Source of the DNA: Nymphaea colorata
Lineage: Eukaryota > Streptophyta > Magnoliopsida > Nymphaeales > Nymphaeaceae
Assembly (NCBI RefSeq): GCF_008831285.2
Contig: NC_045142.1
Location: forward strand, 19,843,354-19,907,353
DNA length: 64,000 bases
Direction of reading: 5' to 3'
The position numbers were made by a program, and so were the translations under genes. Shown here piece after piece: positions 11,175 to 24,242 of the stretch. How positions within the stretch are numbered: position 1 is the stretch's first letter; every line of letters starts with the position of its first letter. The notes under the pieces were generated by a model, which saw nothing but the letters and a program-made list of their open reading frames with translations, searched no databases and was not told where the DNA came from.

Positions 11175-12960
11175 ATTGAAACGAATCAGCTACCGATATG
11201 GTCATACATTCTTTTGTTTTTTTTTTATGTTGCTAAAAACTTTCATAAAAGATACATTTTGCTGTTAAAGTATGTGGTCAAGCAATTGTCACTCACAAAT
11301 ATATCATCTGACCATATAAGTGGTTAGGTGTTTTACGTATAGAAAGATTGAATGGTGATCTAGTTGTTTGAGTCACTCAGCCATCTAACCATGACCATCT
11401 GATTTATCATAGCAGATGACTAAGAAAAAAACAAAGAGAAAACAAACATAGACATTTTCATCTTTCGTCGTCTAAGTTTTTATATTTTCTCCAAGTTTTT
11501 TTGTTAACCCTCCAATATCTGCACTAGATGGATGCCAGCTTTGGTTAAATGGCTGGGTAACTTTATAGTGAGAGTCACCATTCGACCATTTTTATACATG
11601 TATTTTGCCTGAAACTATGGAGCGTTGAAATGAAATGAACAGATGAAATTATACGTAGATTGGTCTATTAATTATATGCAGATTGGTCTATTAAGATGTG
11701 AGTCGAATTTGTATTCCTTTAATAAGGTTGATGATATTCCTTCATAAAAAATTTTGCAGATTAAAGCTTGTTAACTGCAGGTTGCTCTATATATGATCAT
11801 GACTAATTTTTTCAGATATTTCCACAAGTACTGCACTTGCACCAACTGCTTTTATTTAACTAGTCATCTCCAAGACACAGTTAAACGATAAGAGTTGCTA
11901 TTCCGTCATTTCACTTTTCCAGCCTAAGGTTCTGTTGATAGCCTCAGATCTTAGATTCAAAGCTGCATAAAAAGGTATGTTTTGGGAGATCCTTATTTTC
12001 GGTAACATAGATTTTAAATCCTTGCTACATGTCAACAACTATGGATTTCAAGTCAGATGAGTGGAGGGGGGTAGGTGGTTTGATCATAAATCCATAGATT
12101 TGAGATCCTAGATGAAACAACACAACCTAAACTAATTTATAACTAAACAACCCAGAAATTCTGAAACTTTTGTGTGTCGACAAAATGCACTTATACATCA
12201 ACAGGAACTGATGATTCAAGCAAAAAATTTTAGGTGATGTTATATATCCAGCCTTTGGTGCATTTACTTTTGGATTGGACTGTAGCAGGAAATGTTAAAT
12301 ATCTACCATACTAGGCACAGTTTTACAAATTAAAGATCAGGAAATTTTGGTCCAACCAAGACAACTGTAATATTTTTTTTAACTTACTAAAAATCCAAAA
12401 AAAAAGGAAAGAGAAAAAGAAGGCCAGCAATCAAAAAAAGAAAGATGAAAGTTTACCAGAGCAAAACAGGTAAAATAAGAAAAAGAAGACGGTCTATTTG
12501 CTTTATAATGCCAGCATGTGGCAAAGTCTCTTGACACATGTCCGATTTCTTCATTTCATGTAAGAAAAAAAGCGTACCTTATGGTTTGATGTAAACAGGG
12601 ATATTAACAAATAGAAAGACACACACGTGTGTACAATGAGCGAGAAAAGAAATACAAAGAGAAAAACAATTGGATTAGCCAGTCTCTTTTAAACTTACTT
12701 TTCGATCTCATCATTTTCCCATCATTATGTCACCAACCTTTTCTCTTTCTTCTCTTCTCTTTTTTCCTTCTCTGCAACCAACCTTTTTCCTCTTTAAAGT
12801 TGGTGCACATCAAAGGGGAGATGAGAGTCTCAAAGTAATAGTGGCTTTAACTTATTTCATGTAACTGTAAGACCACAAATATGCAATACAAAAAGCAATT
12901 GATGGCACAAATTTAGCACTACCAAGTTGAGTAAGAATCTCACAGCTTAACAGAGAACAT
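10001..12960. other. Intergenic, nothing recognised
   Basis: AT-rich DNA with short frames only. The one clear structure is a (TA)n-(GA)n microsatellite at about 11092-11162. I see no protein motif, RNA gene or terminal repeat. Confidence 0.6.
11092..11162. repeat. (TA)n-(GA)n compound microsatellite
   Basis: About 45 bp of TA followed by about 26 bp of GA. Confidence 0.95.
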
Positions 12961-12979
12961 CTTTATTTACTACAGACTG

Positions 12980-13036
12980 CTCTCTCTTCCTCTCCCTCTC
13001 TCTCTTTCTCCCCCCTCTCTCTCTCTCTCTCTCTCT

Positions 13037-13074
<38 letters not shown>
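12980..13074. repeat. (CT)n-(TA)n compound microsatellite
   Basis: Imperfect CT run followed by a pure TA run. Confidence 0.95.
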
Positions 13075-13075
<1 letters not shown>

Positions 13076-13941
13076 AATGAGTGTCACTAAATAGCTGATT
13101 GTCTTCCACATGGTGCTTATTCATCAACAGCGATCGAAGTGCATTTTAATGTGCTAAAAAGGAGACAAAGAGGGCATTATTTTGGTAAGCAGATCTGCAT
13201 CTACTATACATGTCAAATAGCTCTTGATGTAATTCCATATTCACACAGTTTCCTGCAGCAAGTAAAATAATAAAATAGCAAGTACCATGCAATTTGTCGA
13301 CAGAAAACAAAAAGATAAGTATGAAGGAGCTCACATCCTCTTTCAGTGGAAGCAATAGACCATTTTAGATGTCTACAAGCTATTATAGGTAACCTGGCCC
13401 GAGAGAATGGCTATCAGCTAACAACAACCAAAAGGTCGACTGCTCTTTTCAAGGAAAAGAGTTCAAACATATAAAGAGAAAGAGTCCAAGATTATGCTCT
13501 GATGTCAAGATTTATCCGGCTGAGTTTTCATTCTTTTAGCCTAGCGGAGGGCTCGCCACCACCCAAAATTTGTCGGTTAATAATATTTATGGGCCAAGCA
13601 TGTGAAAGCAAGTTCAACCTCAAACCAAACATGGAATGTTTTACATTCTTGAGAGTGGAAAAAAAATCACTCAATGCATGAGTTTGTTAATATAAAATAT
13701 TATTAGTGGTCAGGTAATGCCTGCCAATCACTGTTACCATGGAAAAAAGCTACTGATACTCTTAAACGTTCTTTTATATATGTAATTCAAATATGTAAGA
13801 CAATGTCATCAGATGAGTAAAACGAGAAACTTGGAAGTTTGATAAATAATGACCAAAGCATCGTGAACTATTGCTGCAAGATAAATAGTCGACACTTTTT
13901 CAATGACAGATTTTTAATTTTTGATGACCAGTGAACATCCA

Positions 13942-14113
<172 letters not shown>

Positions 14114-14344
14114 ATTCTTACTTATAAAGATCATTAAATCAATCGTGATGGATGGTTGAGAAATAAATAAGTAAAAAAAAGATATAAACTAATCATATAT
14201 AAGAAAAATACTCGTCACATTTTTCTTTTTATTTTTCTCTCATTCATTCATTATAGTGAATCAATCGGCCCTCATGAGTGAGCAGAGTAACTTTGAATAA
14301 TCTGATGAAATATCAGCGGGTGAAAGCCCATAATATATAAGGGT

Positions 14345-14907
14345 AGAAAGACATCTATGTATATGTGTAGAGAGAGAATGGGACAGAGATTTTCACTTCA
14401 AGCTTGATGGTTTAAGCTGGTCAATGGACGGGCTTTGGAGCAGGGACTACCGTGCCTTACAAGGGCAACACAAATGACAAAAACTTCAAACAATCTCTTC
14501 TTGCAACGTATTCACCGGTTATTGCCGTCACCATTGATAATACATTAAAGTGTCTGTCCTTCAAATATTTGTGAAGGAAAGTTTTCCAATATTTGTGATC
14601 CAAAGTTTTCAACACTAATATTCAGATCTTGATTTGACTGAGTCCAATGAAAAGACAGAAAAAGAAATTGTGGAAGTCCAACCAACCACTACGAGCTTTG
14701 CTTAAGTGTAACATGCTACCAACTTTTCTCCATTGTGATGGTTACTGATTACACCAACGAATATGTTACTTAGTTTGATCACATGTTTATTTTCTCCACA
14801 ATTTCCAAATCCACGTCCCCACCTTAATCAGCAGTGACCTTAACTATAACTTCCATCATAAATATCTACGCATTTCTCCTTAATACGGCAACCTTTTAGT
14901 GCTCACC
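14345..14907 (+). promoter_or_regulatory. Conserved upstream block of protease copy B
   Basis: Aligns with 7495-8075 (copy A) and inverted 54488-55185 (copy D). It carries GGAGCAGGGACTACC and TTTCTCCTTAATAC. The TATA element has changed to CATAAAT (14857-14863). Confidence 0.55.
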
Positions 14908-15285
14908 ATGGCTGCCTTCTCCTCAGCATCCCGCCTTCTCCTCCAGCTGCTCCTACTTGCAGTGCTCCCTAGCCCTACCAGCATATTTGCTTCCAAACCT
15001 CTTGGCTTCTCCATAGACCTCATTCATCGAGACTCATCACTCTCTCCTCTCTATGACCTTTCATTCACTCTAGCCCAACGAGCCAAACAGTTCGCTTTGA
15101 GCTCCATGTTGCACTGCCGCCGCATCGCTTCACTATTTGCCAAAACCACCAGCATGATCTCTAGCCCCGTGATGCCTGGCTCCGGCGAGTATCTCATGAA
15201 ACTCTCACTTGGTACACCATCCCGCCTCGGTGAGTCTTGGATTTACATCCTTGAAGTGACGTTTGATCCTCAGGTGCCATCCTAA
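14908..15285 (+). pseudogene. CDR1-like aspartic protease, copy B, N-terminal part only
   Basis: An unbroken 125-codon frame starts at ATG 14908. The first residues, MAAFSSASRLLLQLLLLAVL, form a clear signal peptide. The propeptide signature GFSIDLIHRDSSLSPLYD is intact. The mature enzyme starts with GSGEYLMKLSLGTPSRL, where copies A and D have a stop at the Glu. At about 15225, just before the first catalytic Asp motif would appear, homology ends, and the frame closes after 20 unrelated codons at 15283-15285. The break is followed by GTGAGT, which resembles a 5' splice site, but no matching downstream exon exists in the next 3 kb, where a Gypsy remnant lies. It would make a secreted propeptide with no catalytic domain. 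I treat it as a truncated gene. Confidence 0.85.
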
Positions 15286-16079
15286 TGACATATTGCATAT
15301 TTGAAGGTATTACAGAATAAAGACACGTGGTCTATTAGAGTACAATGACAACAAAATGACAAAATAATGACTAGATGACAAAATGATAGTAGATTTGTTA
15401 ATTCAGATTGATGGTGAACAGGCCTATTGCTCTTGACGAAAGATACATGCTTGAATCCTTCTTCGACAGCCACTTTTTCATAACTTTGACATCCTAGGGC
15501 TTGAGTGCCTCATTGTCTTGTCAAGGTAATCGACTCCAAGATTTCATTTTCATGTTTGCCAAGGCCAGTGAATGGCTGATAGTCATAGCATATGAGTAAA
15601 TCTAATCCTTTCTCATTCTGGCTGAAATTTTTGAATAATGAATGACTTCTGTAACTTGTTTCAAGCATGGTAGCTTTTTTCACCCACATTTTGTTTTTTT
15701 GTCTTCTGAATAGCCAATTTGCTAACACCTTGGGATATTTTTTCTACTTTGCATACTCGAATACTAAGTACCTTAATTGAATGTATTGGTACTAGAATCA
15801 ATGGATGCACAAGATGATTTTGCCTGTCCTCTACATAAATTATTATCGTATTCATGTTGTGAGTCCACTTAATGCACTGATGTAGAGTATAAGGAACCGC
15901 ATTGGTAATACAGATCCATGGTCTGCAGATTGAATGAGAGTTTTATAACCACCACATCAAATAAAACCTGATTATACGTCTCAGAGATATTCATATCCAG
16001 ACATATAGTTCATATGCAAGGTTGTCCTATTCCATCATATCCATGAATGAAAACTGATGATGGGGTATAGTCGGCATGC
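15286..16079. other. Unassigned DNA between copy B and the Gypsy remnant
   Basis: AT-rich with short frames on both strands and no family motif. It may be decayed 3' (pol) sequence of the minus-strand Gypsy remnant, but I cannot show it. Confidence 0.4.
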
Positions 16080-17680
16080 TTTATGCCTAATGTAGTCTAT
16101 TGTGGACAAATGTTCAGGCTTGCTCTTCCCTCGATTATGACATCAGAGACTTTGGTGCCCCTTGTTTCTACCACTATGTGCAAGGCATCATTATGCAATG
16201 CGCCTTCATTTGGTAGATCTTTATTGGAAAATGTTGTTAGACCATTTCTGTATAGTCCAAAAGCCCATTCATTTCTCCAGTTATGGTTAATTCCTTCCTT
16301 CTTGAAAATGGCTTCCAAGGGTTCAAGATCTCATATTTGTGACTTTTGATCGACCTTTGTTTGACTGTTTTGTTTGCTGGTCTAGTTTGTGGATTGAAGG
16401 ATCATTTGTCATGATTGAAAAGTAACTCAAAAAAATGCAGGGATGCTTAATCCCTTTTGTTTGCCACCATGACTTGATGATTTGTTGAAAACCTGACCAT
16501 TGCAACTGGTCCTTTCTCATGTTTTGAGGATATCCAGTTGTTCACTAAACTCCTTGATGATTTCTATGTTGTCTACATGTTGCACAATATTTTTGAGCAC
16601 AAGACAATCTTTTGTATTGTGTCCTAGAGCACGATGAAATTTGTAGAACTGTTCTTTGTCTTCGTAACTATGTTCTAATAGGGTGAATTTTTTGTCGTGT
16701 CTCAATCTTGGATGTTTGTTCTTAGGGCCGTTGCTACTGCTACTTTGTCCGCTACTCCATTATTCTCAGAATAGTATGCCCTTTCTTTTTTTTATGGTGG
16801 TGGCATTGGATATATTGTTGGCTGGAGCATTTTGACTCTTGTTGTTCTTCTTTATATCTTCTCTAACCTTTATTGGGATGACAACATCAAAAACTCCATT
16901 TTCAATCCCTACTTCATTGCATTCTGCTCTTTTAGTAAGATCAATGAAAGATTTAATTGGAGCATTAGAAATGAGGCTCCTCAGTGGTTGTGTCAAATTG
17001 TTGATGAAATGATTGATTAGTTTGTCAAAATTTTTCAATTCAGTTGGATTGATGTGCTCCCAGTACCACTGCTGCAATTCATTCCAAACTCCTTTCGAAG
17101 CATTGAAAGAGAGCTTTATGATTGTAGCAAAATTTATAGCATTCCGCGAAGAAGATGGCCAAATGTGCCTTTAGGTCTCCATGGCCATCAAATTTGATAA
17201 ATTTGTTATGTGCTTATCGTTTTCAAAACTTTCATAGAAATCTTTGCAGGTGAAATTCCTTTTGTTCTTGCCTTTAAGTTGAACTTTGTTCAACTTCTTT
17301 TCAACTTCCTAAATTTTTTCTTTCTAGGATTCCGCTTTCTTCTTTTTCTAGGGAGTCTTTCGTTCTTCCTTACTACTGGATTCTATGGTAGCATCTTCAG
17401 AAGAATCAAAACTGTTCGATGAAGTTTTCTTCATTTTCTTCCCTTTCTTCTTGGCTTTCTCTGCCTGGGCTTGCTCTTCATTAAACAAGATAATGTATCT
17501 CTGGAATTTCATATATTATTCATATTTCGGATCATTTGCTTTTGTCTTGGGAAGTGTTTCTGAAGAGGATTCTTGTTCCTTGTCTCCCATGAAAGCTTAT
17601 TCTGGTTCCATTTCCATCCTCCTTCTTTATTGGCCTCTAGTCTCAACTATAAAACAGATGTTCACTTTGTAAGAAGAAAA
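16080..17680 (-). pseudogene. Ty3/Gypsy gag-protease remnant
   Basis: Read from right to left. A Lys-rich N-terminal stretch (about 17670-17250) leads into a capsid-like segment with LKNFDKLINHFINNLTQPLR and LTKRAECNEVG (17077-16766). Next comes YKFHRALGHNTKDCLVLKN (about 16640-16600), the C.FH...GH.T..C.VLK zinc-knuckle-like motif common in plant Gypsy gag. Then comes HNDALHIVVETRGTKVSDVI followed by IEGRASLNICPQ (about 16200-16097). In intact elements that last part reads VLIDGGSSLNICP, the protease active site; here the Asp is Glu. Frames are interrupted several times and no reverse transcriptase or integrase follows, so this is a truncated relic. Confidence 0.75.
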
Positions 17681-18175
17681 ATTAAAAATGTTAGGATTTG
17701 AATTGATGAGAGATAATTTATATAAATGCCAAAATAACAAATTTTGATTGCAAATTGAAAGGATAATGAGATTGATAAGACTTGATAACGTTCAACACAA
17801 CTTGACAAAACTTGGCTTGCTTAACCATAGTGAACTAGACATGATGATCTAGGACAAAAGGATAGATGGTGGACTTCATTCTACCAACACATGGTCCTGT
17901 TATATTCAAATTGAATTTTGGTTCTGGAATCTAAAATCTCAATGCACAAGTATATAGGATTTGCATCAATAACTCGTGCATGATGCAAGTGATCCTTCGT
18001 CCTTGGTCCAATTACCCCTGTTAAAGGTGGCAGGAACGGTTGGACCTCGTAGCGACGAGCGGATCCCTTTTTCTTAAAATATTTTCTTCAAAACCTCAAT
18101 TTTTAAAGAACTTTGCTGATTCGCATTTCGACCCCCTTTGAGAAAGGGGTGTGGTGCGAACAGTACTCAGCTTAT
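17681..18175. other. Probable 5' leader/LTR debris of the Gypsy remnant
   Basis: This lies where the 5' end of the minus-strand Gypsy element would be. On the minus strand it contains GGGATCCGCTCGTCGC, unusually GC-rich for this window. I could not find paired LTR ends or a primer-binding site. Confidence 0.3.
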
Positions 18176-18178
18176 TGC

Positions 18179-19104
18179 TCACCCTTTTGTACAACCCAAT
18201 AATTTCAAACAATGAGCCATCTATGAGGCCAATTGTATTTTTGTGTCTTATTTCTTTGAGCTTAACAGTTTGCACATTGTTTAATCTATGTTCCATTTCC
18301 TATAAAATTACTTGGGGGTGCCAGTTTAACTAATTTCTCTCTCCCACTCGGCAGCACAAACTACTATTTAAAATAAGAATAAAACATGTAATTCCCATCT
18401 CTTTTCCTCTCTCCCTCTCTTTGTCTTTATCTCTACATGCAAGAGAACTCAAAGGGCATGAGCTGTCACTTTGTTTCTTTCTTCCACCACATTTCACTTT
18501 CAGTGGAAGACAAGCCAAAAAAAAAGGAGCCACCCTGTTGAATAGAACCATTAATATACATTATATGACAGTTCAATCATCCTTGATATTAAAGTTGCAG
18601 ACTTGGTGGCAGAGACGCAGACTTAAGAGGTGGAATAAAAAGGCTCAAATCAAAATACGTATGTGAAGTTGGAAGATTGTGTTTCCCATGGCAATATGGT
18701 GGCTATGGAAGAACAGGAATTATGAACACCATGACAACCAGAAAAAATCCAAATCTGTTACATCAGAAGCAATTGACGTCTTTTTTATAGGACTTACCAA
18801 GTGCTAAATATGACTCCTCAAGCAAAATAACAAGTTTCCACTACTTTTCATCCTTTTTCATGTAGGAAGTCTCTCACGTATATCACCAACTTCAATACAA
18901 ATCAGCATCAACCACAAAAGCATGTAGAAAACTGAAATGCTAATGACACCACATTTGAAAGACGCCCTGCCTTGATCGACCAACTTCCCTTCCCTATTTT
19001 AAAGCTACTCACAGTACCTACACCACGGTCCTCATGAATTTTCATGATCGTCGATCAACACTAGCTATTGCCGGAAGGAATTCCCATCTTTCTGTTTGCT
19101 CTCG

Positions 19105-19143
<39 letters not shown>

Positions 19144-19250
19144 GACATGCATAAGAACTGAAATGGCATAGAGCTGTCACGTTATTTCATTCTTCCACCA
19201 CACTTTCACTTTGAATTGAAATGATTAATTTACATGATAGGACTTTGTCA
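18179..19250 (+). repeat. Repeat family R4, copy 1
   Basis: One of four same-strand copies (others about 24613-25460, 39590-40560, 59220-60110). Landmarks are CAACCCAATAATTTC, CTACTATTTAAAATAAG, AGAGCTGTCACTTT-like text, CCATGGCAATATGGTGGC, CTACACCACGGTCCT and a second AGAGCTGTCAC. It contains a near-terminal direct repeat of about 130 bp (about 18435-18570 and 19143-19250) on either side of about 570 bp. No coding potential is evident. Confidence 0.75.
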
Positions 19251-19751
19251 ATCGTTCATGTTGTTAATTGTTCATGTTTGAGATGATGTTCATGCATAGT
19301 AAACTAATTTTTTTAATTAATATGCAAATAAACAATAAGAATGAGTGTTTGGGTTGGAATTTCTTCATTATTATGTTGATTTTGATGTTAGGATTTGTCC
19401 AACCTGAAAAAGCCCTTCAGTGTACATGTTAAAAAATGCATCCTCCTGAAATCACCCAAATATGGATCCCAATAAGAGTTTTTTTATGCTGCTCTCCATT
19501 TCCTTGTAATAGATTAAATGATTATTATTTATGCTCACGTATAAAAATATTTGGATTCATGTTTCCAAAAGAATTTTGAAAGCAAGAACCATCTTCAATG
19601 AGGCTTCGGAAACTTAATTTAGCCTCTTGCATGAGCCCAAGTTCCTCATCGACTTATATAGAAAAACCGAAGTCGGATATTTTTCAAGTTATTTCTTGAT
19701 TTCAACATTCATAAAGGCATATGTGTATATACGTGTCATATACTTATACAT
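19251..19751. other. Intergenic, nothing recognised
   Basis: AT-rich DNA with no motif I can support. Confidence 0.5.
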
Positions 19752-20044
19752 ACACATAATTACCTCTCTTTGGCTTATTTTCCCTATAGTTTAACATTTT
19801 TGTTTACAATTTTTTATATACGTATACATATAAATGAATTTATATGTGCATTTCATTTTCTCTATCTAAAATCTCTCTCTCTAAAAAAAAACTTCTTCTA
19901 CCAACGTACACATAATTACCTCTCTTTGTCTTCTTTTCCCTATAGTTTAACATTTTCTTTTACAATTTTTTATATACGTATACATATAAATGAATTTATA
20001 TGTGCATTTTATTTTCTACCTCTAAAAAAAATCTTCTTCTACCT
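19752..20044 (+). repeat. Tandem duplication, period 156 bp
   Basis: Both units begin ACACATAATTACCTCTCTTTG (19752 and 19908) and share TATACGTATACATATAAATG. The second unit has a small deletion in its CT-rich end. Confidence 0.85.
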
Positions 20045-22288
20045 CTCTCTTTCTATTAGATTTAAAATCTTTCTTTTATAAGTTTTCACATATGTATACA
20101 TGTGACTATATATATGTATACATATATGCACCTCTCTCTTTTAAAAATTAAGACATTATAAGAATCATTTCTTCTTTATTTTCTTTTCATTTCTTTCAAT
20201 TTTTTCAAACACATTTTCTCAAACATTTCAAACACATTTTCTCAAACACCTCTTCCCTAAGGTCTAGGATTTTAATATTTGTTTATCAACTTCATTGAGA
20301 CCAAAACTCAATTAATGATCTAATACTAGAATCATGCTTGATAGTCTACAACCTCATTCCATTTTCAAAAATTTGTCTCTCTTCATAAGAATATTGAAGA
20401 CAATTATGTAAATAAAAGTGGGAAACTTACATGTATGTGATGGTAAAAATGCTTTTAGATAAATGTTATAGTAGGAATGAAGGATTTGCTTCCAATTATA
20501 TAAGTTCAATCCATTCATACATTCACATGCACTTGGGAAATTCACAAATAATCACATGCATTTCTCTAAAAGAATTTAAGTAACATGAAATGAAGCTCTA
20601 GCGATGTAATACCGAATTAGAGGAAAATCTTAAATTTACTTAAGTTCTTAAGAGGACACTAAATCATCATTAAAAAATGATCTTTAAAATACCCATATTA
20701 TCTTCCATAGGTTTCCAAATAATATTTGCAAAGATTTCTCAATTCAAAATTTCTCAAATCAAAATGGATTATGCTCTTAAATGATTCTTTAAAACTTTCT
20801 CAAAAATTTGAAACATCAAATCTTCAACATTTTCTCCAAACACCACACCATATTTAGAATGAAAAAGATTTTTAAGCAAAAGTGAAATGCATCAAGAATA
20901 AGTATAGCCATTGGATTGGTTATCCTCATAAACATCCCGAGAACAATCAATCTTCATACAGACGGGTGATTCCCTCTCTCTCATTTCAAAAATAAAATTT
21001 TATATTGCTGAAGCAATTCAAAAATCAAAGTAAATTTTGGGAATGCAAACATGTCAACAAATTGGTCTCCTCATCAGCACTGATCTTAGAGATTTAGTAT
21101 ATGAAATTTGAAAACTTCGGCGTAGAACCACCCTATCGCTTACTTCCTTGAAAAGTTTTTACAGAAATTATAATACAAACTTTTTCATGTTGATTGAAAA
21201 TGGATTGTCTTGGATCAAGGCGGCCTGATGTGTAGGTTTCAATCCCCTGCCTCATGCTTTCCATGTCATGTTAATTATTTTTTCTTTTATTAAGACAAAG
21301 GAAAATGGATAAAGAAAATTGACAATCTAAGATAACATAAGAAAAAATGGTGAAAAACGATCCCCATCTCTAGTTTCACTCTTTCTCAAAGCAAAAGAAA
21401 AAAAAAAGAGGTCAACTGTCCAATCACTAGGAGAAAATAATAAAGAAGTTCTACCAACATGAATATGAAGAAATGCCTGACAATCCCCATAGATCTTCTC
21501 TTGTGCAAAATGATCGCAGTGTTATTGTGCAAGAAAGAGATCAGCTCTTTGCAGGGAGAGAAACACTATGATTAAACATTTGCATGAATAGATTGTTTCT
21601 GGTTGCAAGGCTTCAAATCGACCTATTTGGAGAATGATCATCTGGTAAGTAGAAGAAGAATAGAGGAGGATTATCCATCTCTTTCTACCAAATTAATCCA
21701 TTGAGCAGCAGCAGGGGATGATTGTGCGACTCTTTTTTGCTCGTTTTTAATTACTATGAATCTTCAACCTCAAAATAGACATTTACTCTCCACATGCACC
21801 TACTACAAGCTTGACAGTGGACAACAGGTTGGGGGGCAGATAGGAGATGAAGAGTGATGGTGGTGCACTGCGGGTTGTGGTGAGGTCTTGGAGGCTGCTG
21901 GTTGGGGTAGAAGAGATGATGCCATTCAGACTGCAAGTTGGGTCACTGATGGGGAAGGTGGAGACCCTGCACGATGCGATGGGCATGTTGGGTTTGTGCA
22001 ATGAGGTGATGGCGTTGGCATTAAATGGCTTCTTGGTCGAGCAATCGAGAATGAGAGATAGACACTTTTAGTGGGAAATCTTTGGGTTTCATTGTGGAGA
22101 GGAAAGAGCACACGATCTGGCATTCTCTGAACCAAGAAGGCGGAGGAGAAGGTAAAAGTGACAAAGCGAGATTGATAGATAAAGAGGGGTCGACAGATTG
22201 TGAGAGAGAAAGAGGGAAACGGATAAAGAAAGGTCGAAATCTGTTACATCAGAAGAGGAATTATGAATTTCATGATGTTGAAAGTGGG
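20045..22288. other. Intergenic, nothing recognised
   Basis: Mostly AT-rich. A more GC-balanced island at about 21830-22180 has overlapping short frames on both strands with no recognisable domain. Close to 22240 are short matches to R4 text (ATCTGTTACATCAGAAG), so the Copia element that follows may have landed in or near an R4 copy. Confidence 0.45.
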
Positions 22289-22626
22289 TGTTACATCTAG
22301 CGCACCATGCTCAATGGATCATTCTCATTCTTGCCTTATTGAAATCGATTTGAACATTGGAAAAATTGCTGCAATATACGTTACTGACATTCTTTCCTCG
22401 ATAATTTTGTGTTTTGTATGTAAAGTGTACCAATGATCGTATGCATTGTCTTTTGCTTTCCTCATGTATCGTATATATACTTGTAAAGCAAAGAAAGAAA
22501 ATAAGGAAACAGGGAAAACCAAAGGAGCAACTGCTCTAGCATTCATCGTGGATGTATGTCTATGGACCGAACCACATAAAAATCAGTGTTTGTTTCTTGG
22601 TTCTCTTTCTTTATCCCATTTCAACA
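22289..22626 (+). mobile_element. Copia element 1, 5' long terminal repeat
   Basis: A 338-bp segment starting TGTTACATCT and ending TTTCAACA, so it has the TG...CA boundaries and a short TGTT/AACA inverted end. A TATATATAC box lies near 22471. The primer-binding site follows directly. No second LTR copy is visible in the window. Confidence 0.75.
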
Positions 22627-22638
22627 TGGTATCAGAGC
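22627..22638 (+). promoter_or_regulatory. Copia primer-binding site
   Basis: TGGTATCAGAGC, complementary to the 3' end of initiator tRNA-Met, as in most plant Copia elements. It abuts the LTR with no gap. Confidence 0.9.
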
Positions 22639-22700
22639 ATTGACTTTCATTCTTGGCACATTTTGCTTATCTCCTGGTGCTTGATCTTGCTCATTTCATC

Positions 22701-24200
22701 ATGACAGAAGACTCAAGCTTTCGAACCACCAGCAAAGTGGTGGAAGAAATTATCGTGTAGGAGCAACCAAGCCCTACAAACAAAATTACTTCTGTACTTT
22801 TAATTGGCAGCGACTATTTAGCTTGGTCCAAATTTGTGATGCTCTATTTGAGTGGCACAGGCAAGCTGAATTTTGTTACTGAAGATCTTCCAAAACCTGC
22901 TGAAACAGATCCAACTTACAGAGAATGGCGATCCACCAATCATCTCACAATGTCTTGGTTGATTAACTCTATGGTGCCTAAGGTCACTCAAGGATTTTAC
23001 TTCGTAGAAACTGCTCACCAAATTTGGAGGAAGGTGAAGGAACCATATAGTGAGAAAAATGACCTTGCTCATATGTATCAACTCTCTCAAGTCATTTGGG
23101 ATCTTAGGAAGCAAAACAAAAATTTCAGCAATCTCCTAGGCAACATACAAGGTATGTGGGATGAACTTGACTATCTTATGGATATGTCTGCTACTCTTTG
23201 ATCCAGAGAAAAAAAACGTGAACAAAAGAAATTTTTTGTACTTCTTGTGACTCTTGGCCCAGAGTATGAACCCATCCGAAGCCAGATTTTAATGTCCCTG
23301 GAACTTCGTTCTCTTCCCATTGTTTGTTCTATTCTTATAAGAGATGAATCTAGAAAAAAGGTAATGCTTCAAAATTTTGATCCTCCAAAGGACAACTCTG
23401 GTAATGTATAGGTTGCTTTCTATGGAGTTGATAAAAACAGTGAAAACAAGTGGAAGAACTGTCCACGACGATTATGTTCTCATTGTAAAAAGGAAAGGTG
23501 TTGGTTCCTCCATGAAAAACCAACCACCATGAGGCCAAAAAAAAAAAGAAAAAAAGAAAAAGAAAGCACCACTGCCATAACCAAAGTTACAGCCAAAACT
23601 TTGGATACTTAGGATCTTGCTCAGCTGCTGGAAAAAATAAGTGAACTACTTAAAAATGTCAAGGATCATCATGGTAAAGAGCAGAAAAATGCTACTGCAA
23701 CATCAACAAGTGTTACTGGTAATGCTCTTATTTCCCTCAAGTCTGATTATTGGATAATCGATTCTAGAGCTAGTGATCATATGTCTATGAACTGCCATAA
23801 CCTTAGTAATTATTCTTCAATGCCTATAAAAAAAATCATGTTACTGCGAATGGCTCCTCAATGCTTGTTCAAGGAGAAGAGTTAGATTTTCATAGAAATG
23901 GTGTTAAATCTAAAGTGCTTTATGTGCCTGATCTCTCAAGTAACTTGTTGTCCGTTTCAAAAATTGTTAAAGATTTAAATTGCCAAGTTATTTTCTCCCC
24001 CACTAACAATGTATTGCAGGACCCTATATTGAAGTGGAAGATTGGTGTGGAAACTCAAGAAAACGGGCTATATGTACTGAAAATTAATGAATGTGCCTTG
24101 ACTCCCCAAATCAATCGAGAGGGGGGACTTTGGCACCAAAGACTTAGCCACCCATCATGTCATGCCTTGAATATTTTATTATCAAATTTGAATTATAACT
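22701..24200 (+). pseudogene. Copia element 1, truncated gag-protease
   Basis: Begins at ATG 22701, 62 bp past the primer-binding site. The gag part has LIGSDYLAWSKFVMLYLSG and later WDELDYLMDM, as in plant Copia (UBN2-type) gag. Next is a damaged zinc knuckle, CSHCKKERCWFLHEKP, lacking the spacing of CX2CX4HX4C. Then WIIDSRASDHMS, where the protease motif DSGAS has Gly changed to Arg, and LWHQRLSHPS, the start of the pre-integrase domain. In-frame stops include TAG 22758-22760, TGA 23199-23201 and TAG 23409-23411, and there is a frameshift near 23830. The element stops at about 24200, before integrase. Confidence 0.88.
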
Positions 24201-24242
24201 GACATGTTTGGTTGGCAAAAATTCATCATCCAAATTTGAATT

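Noticed and set aside
15225-15300. Copy B as an intact intron-containing gene using GTGAGT as splice donor
   Set aside because: The family is mostly intronless, copies A and D have no intron here, and the rest of the protease is not found downstream before a Gypsy remnant.
21754-22300. Several overlapping frames in a GC-balanced island as a gene
   Set aside because: Frames overlap on both strands, none exceeds 75 codons, and no domain or splice pattern supports any of them.
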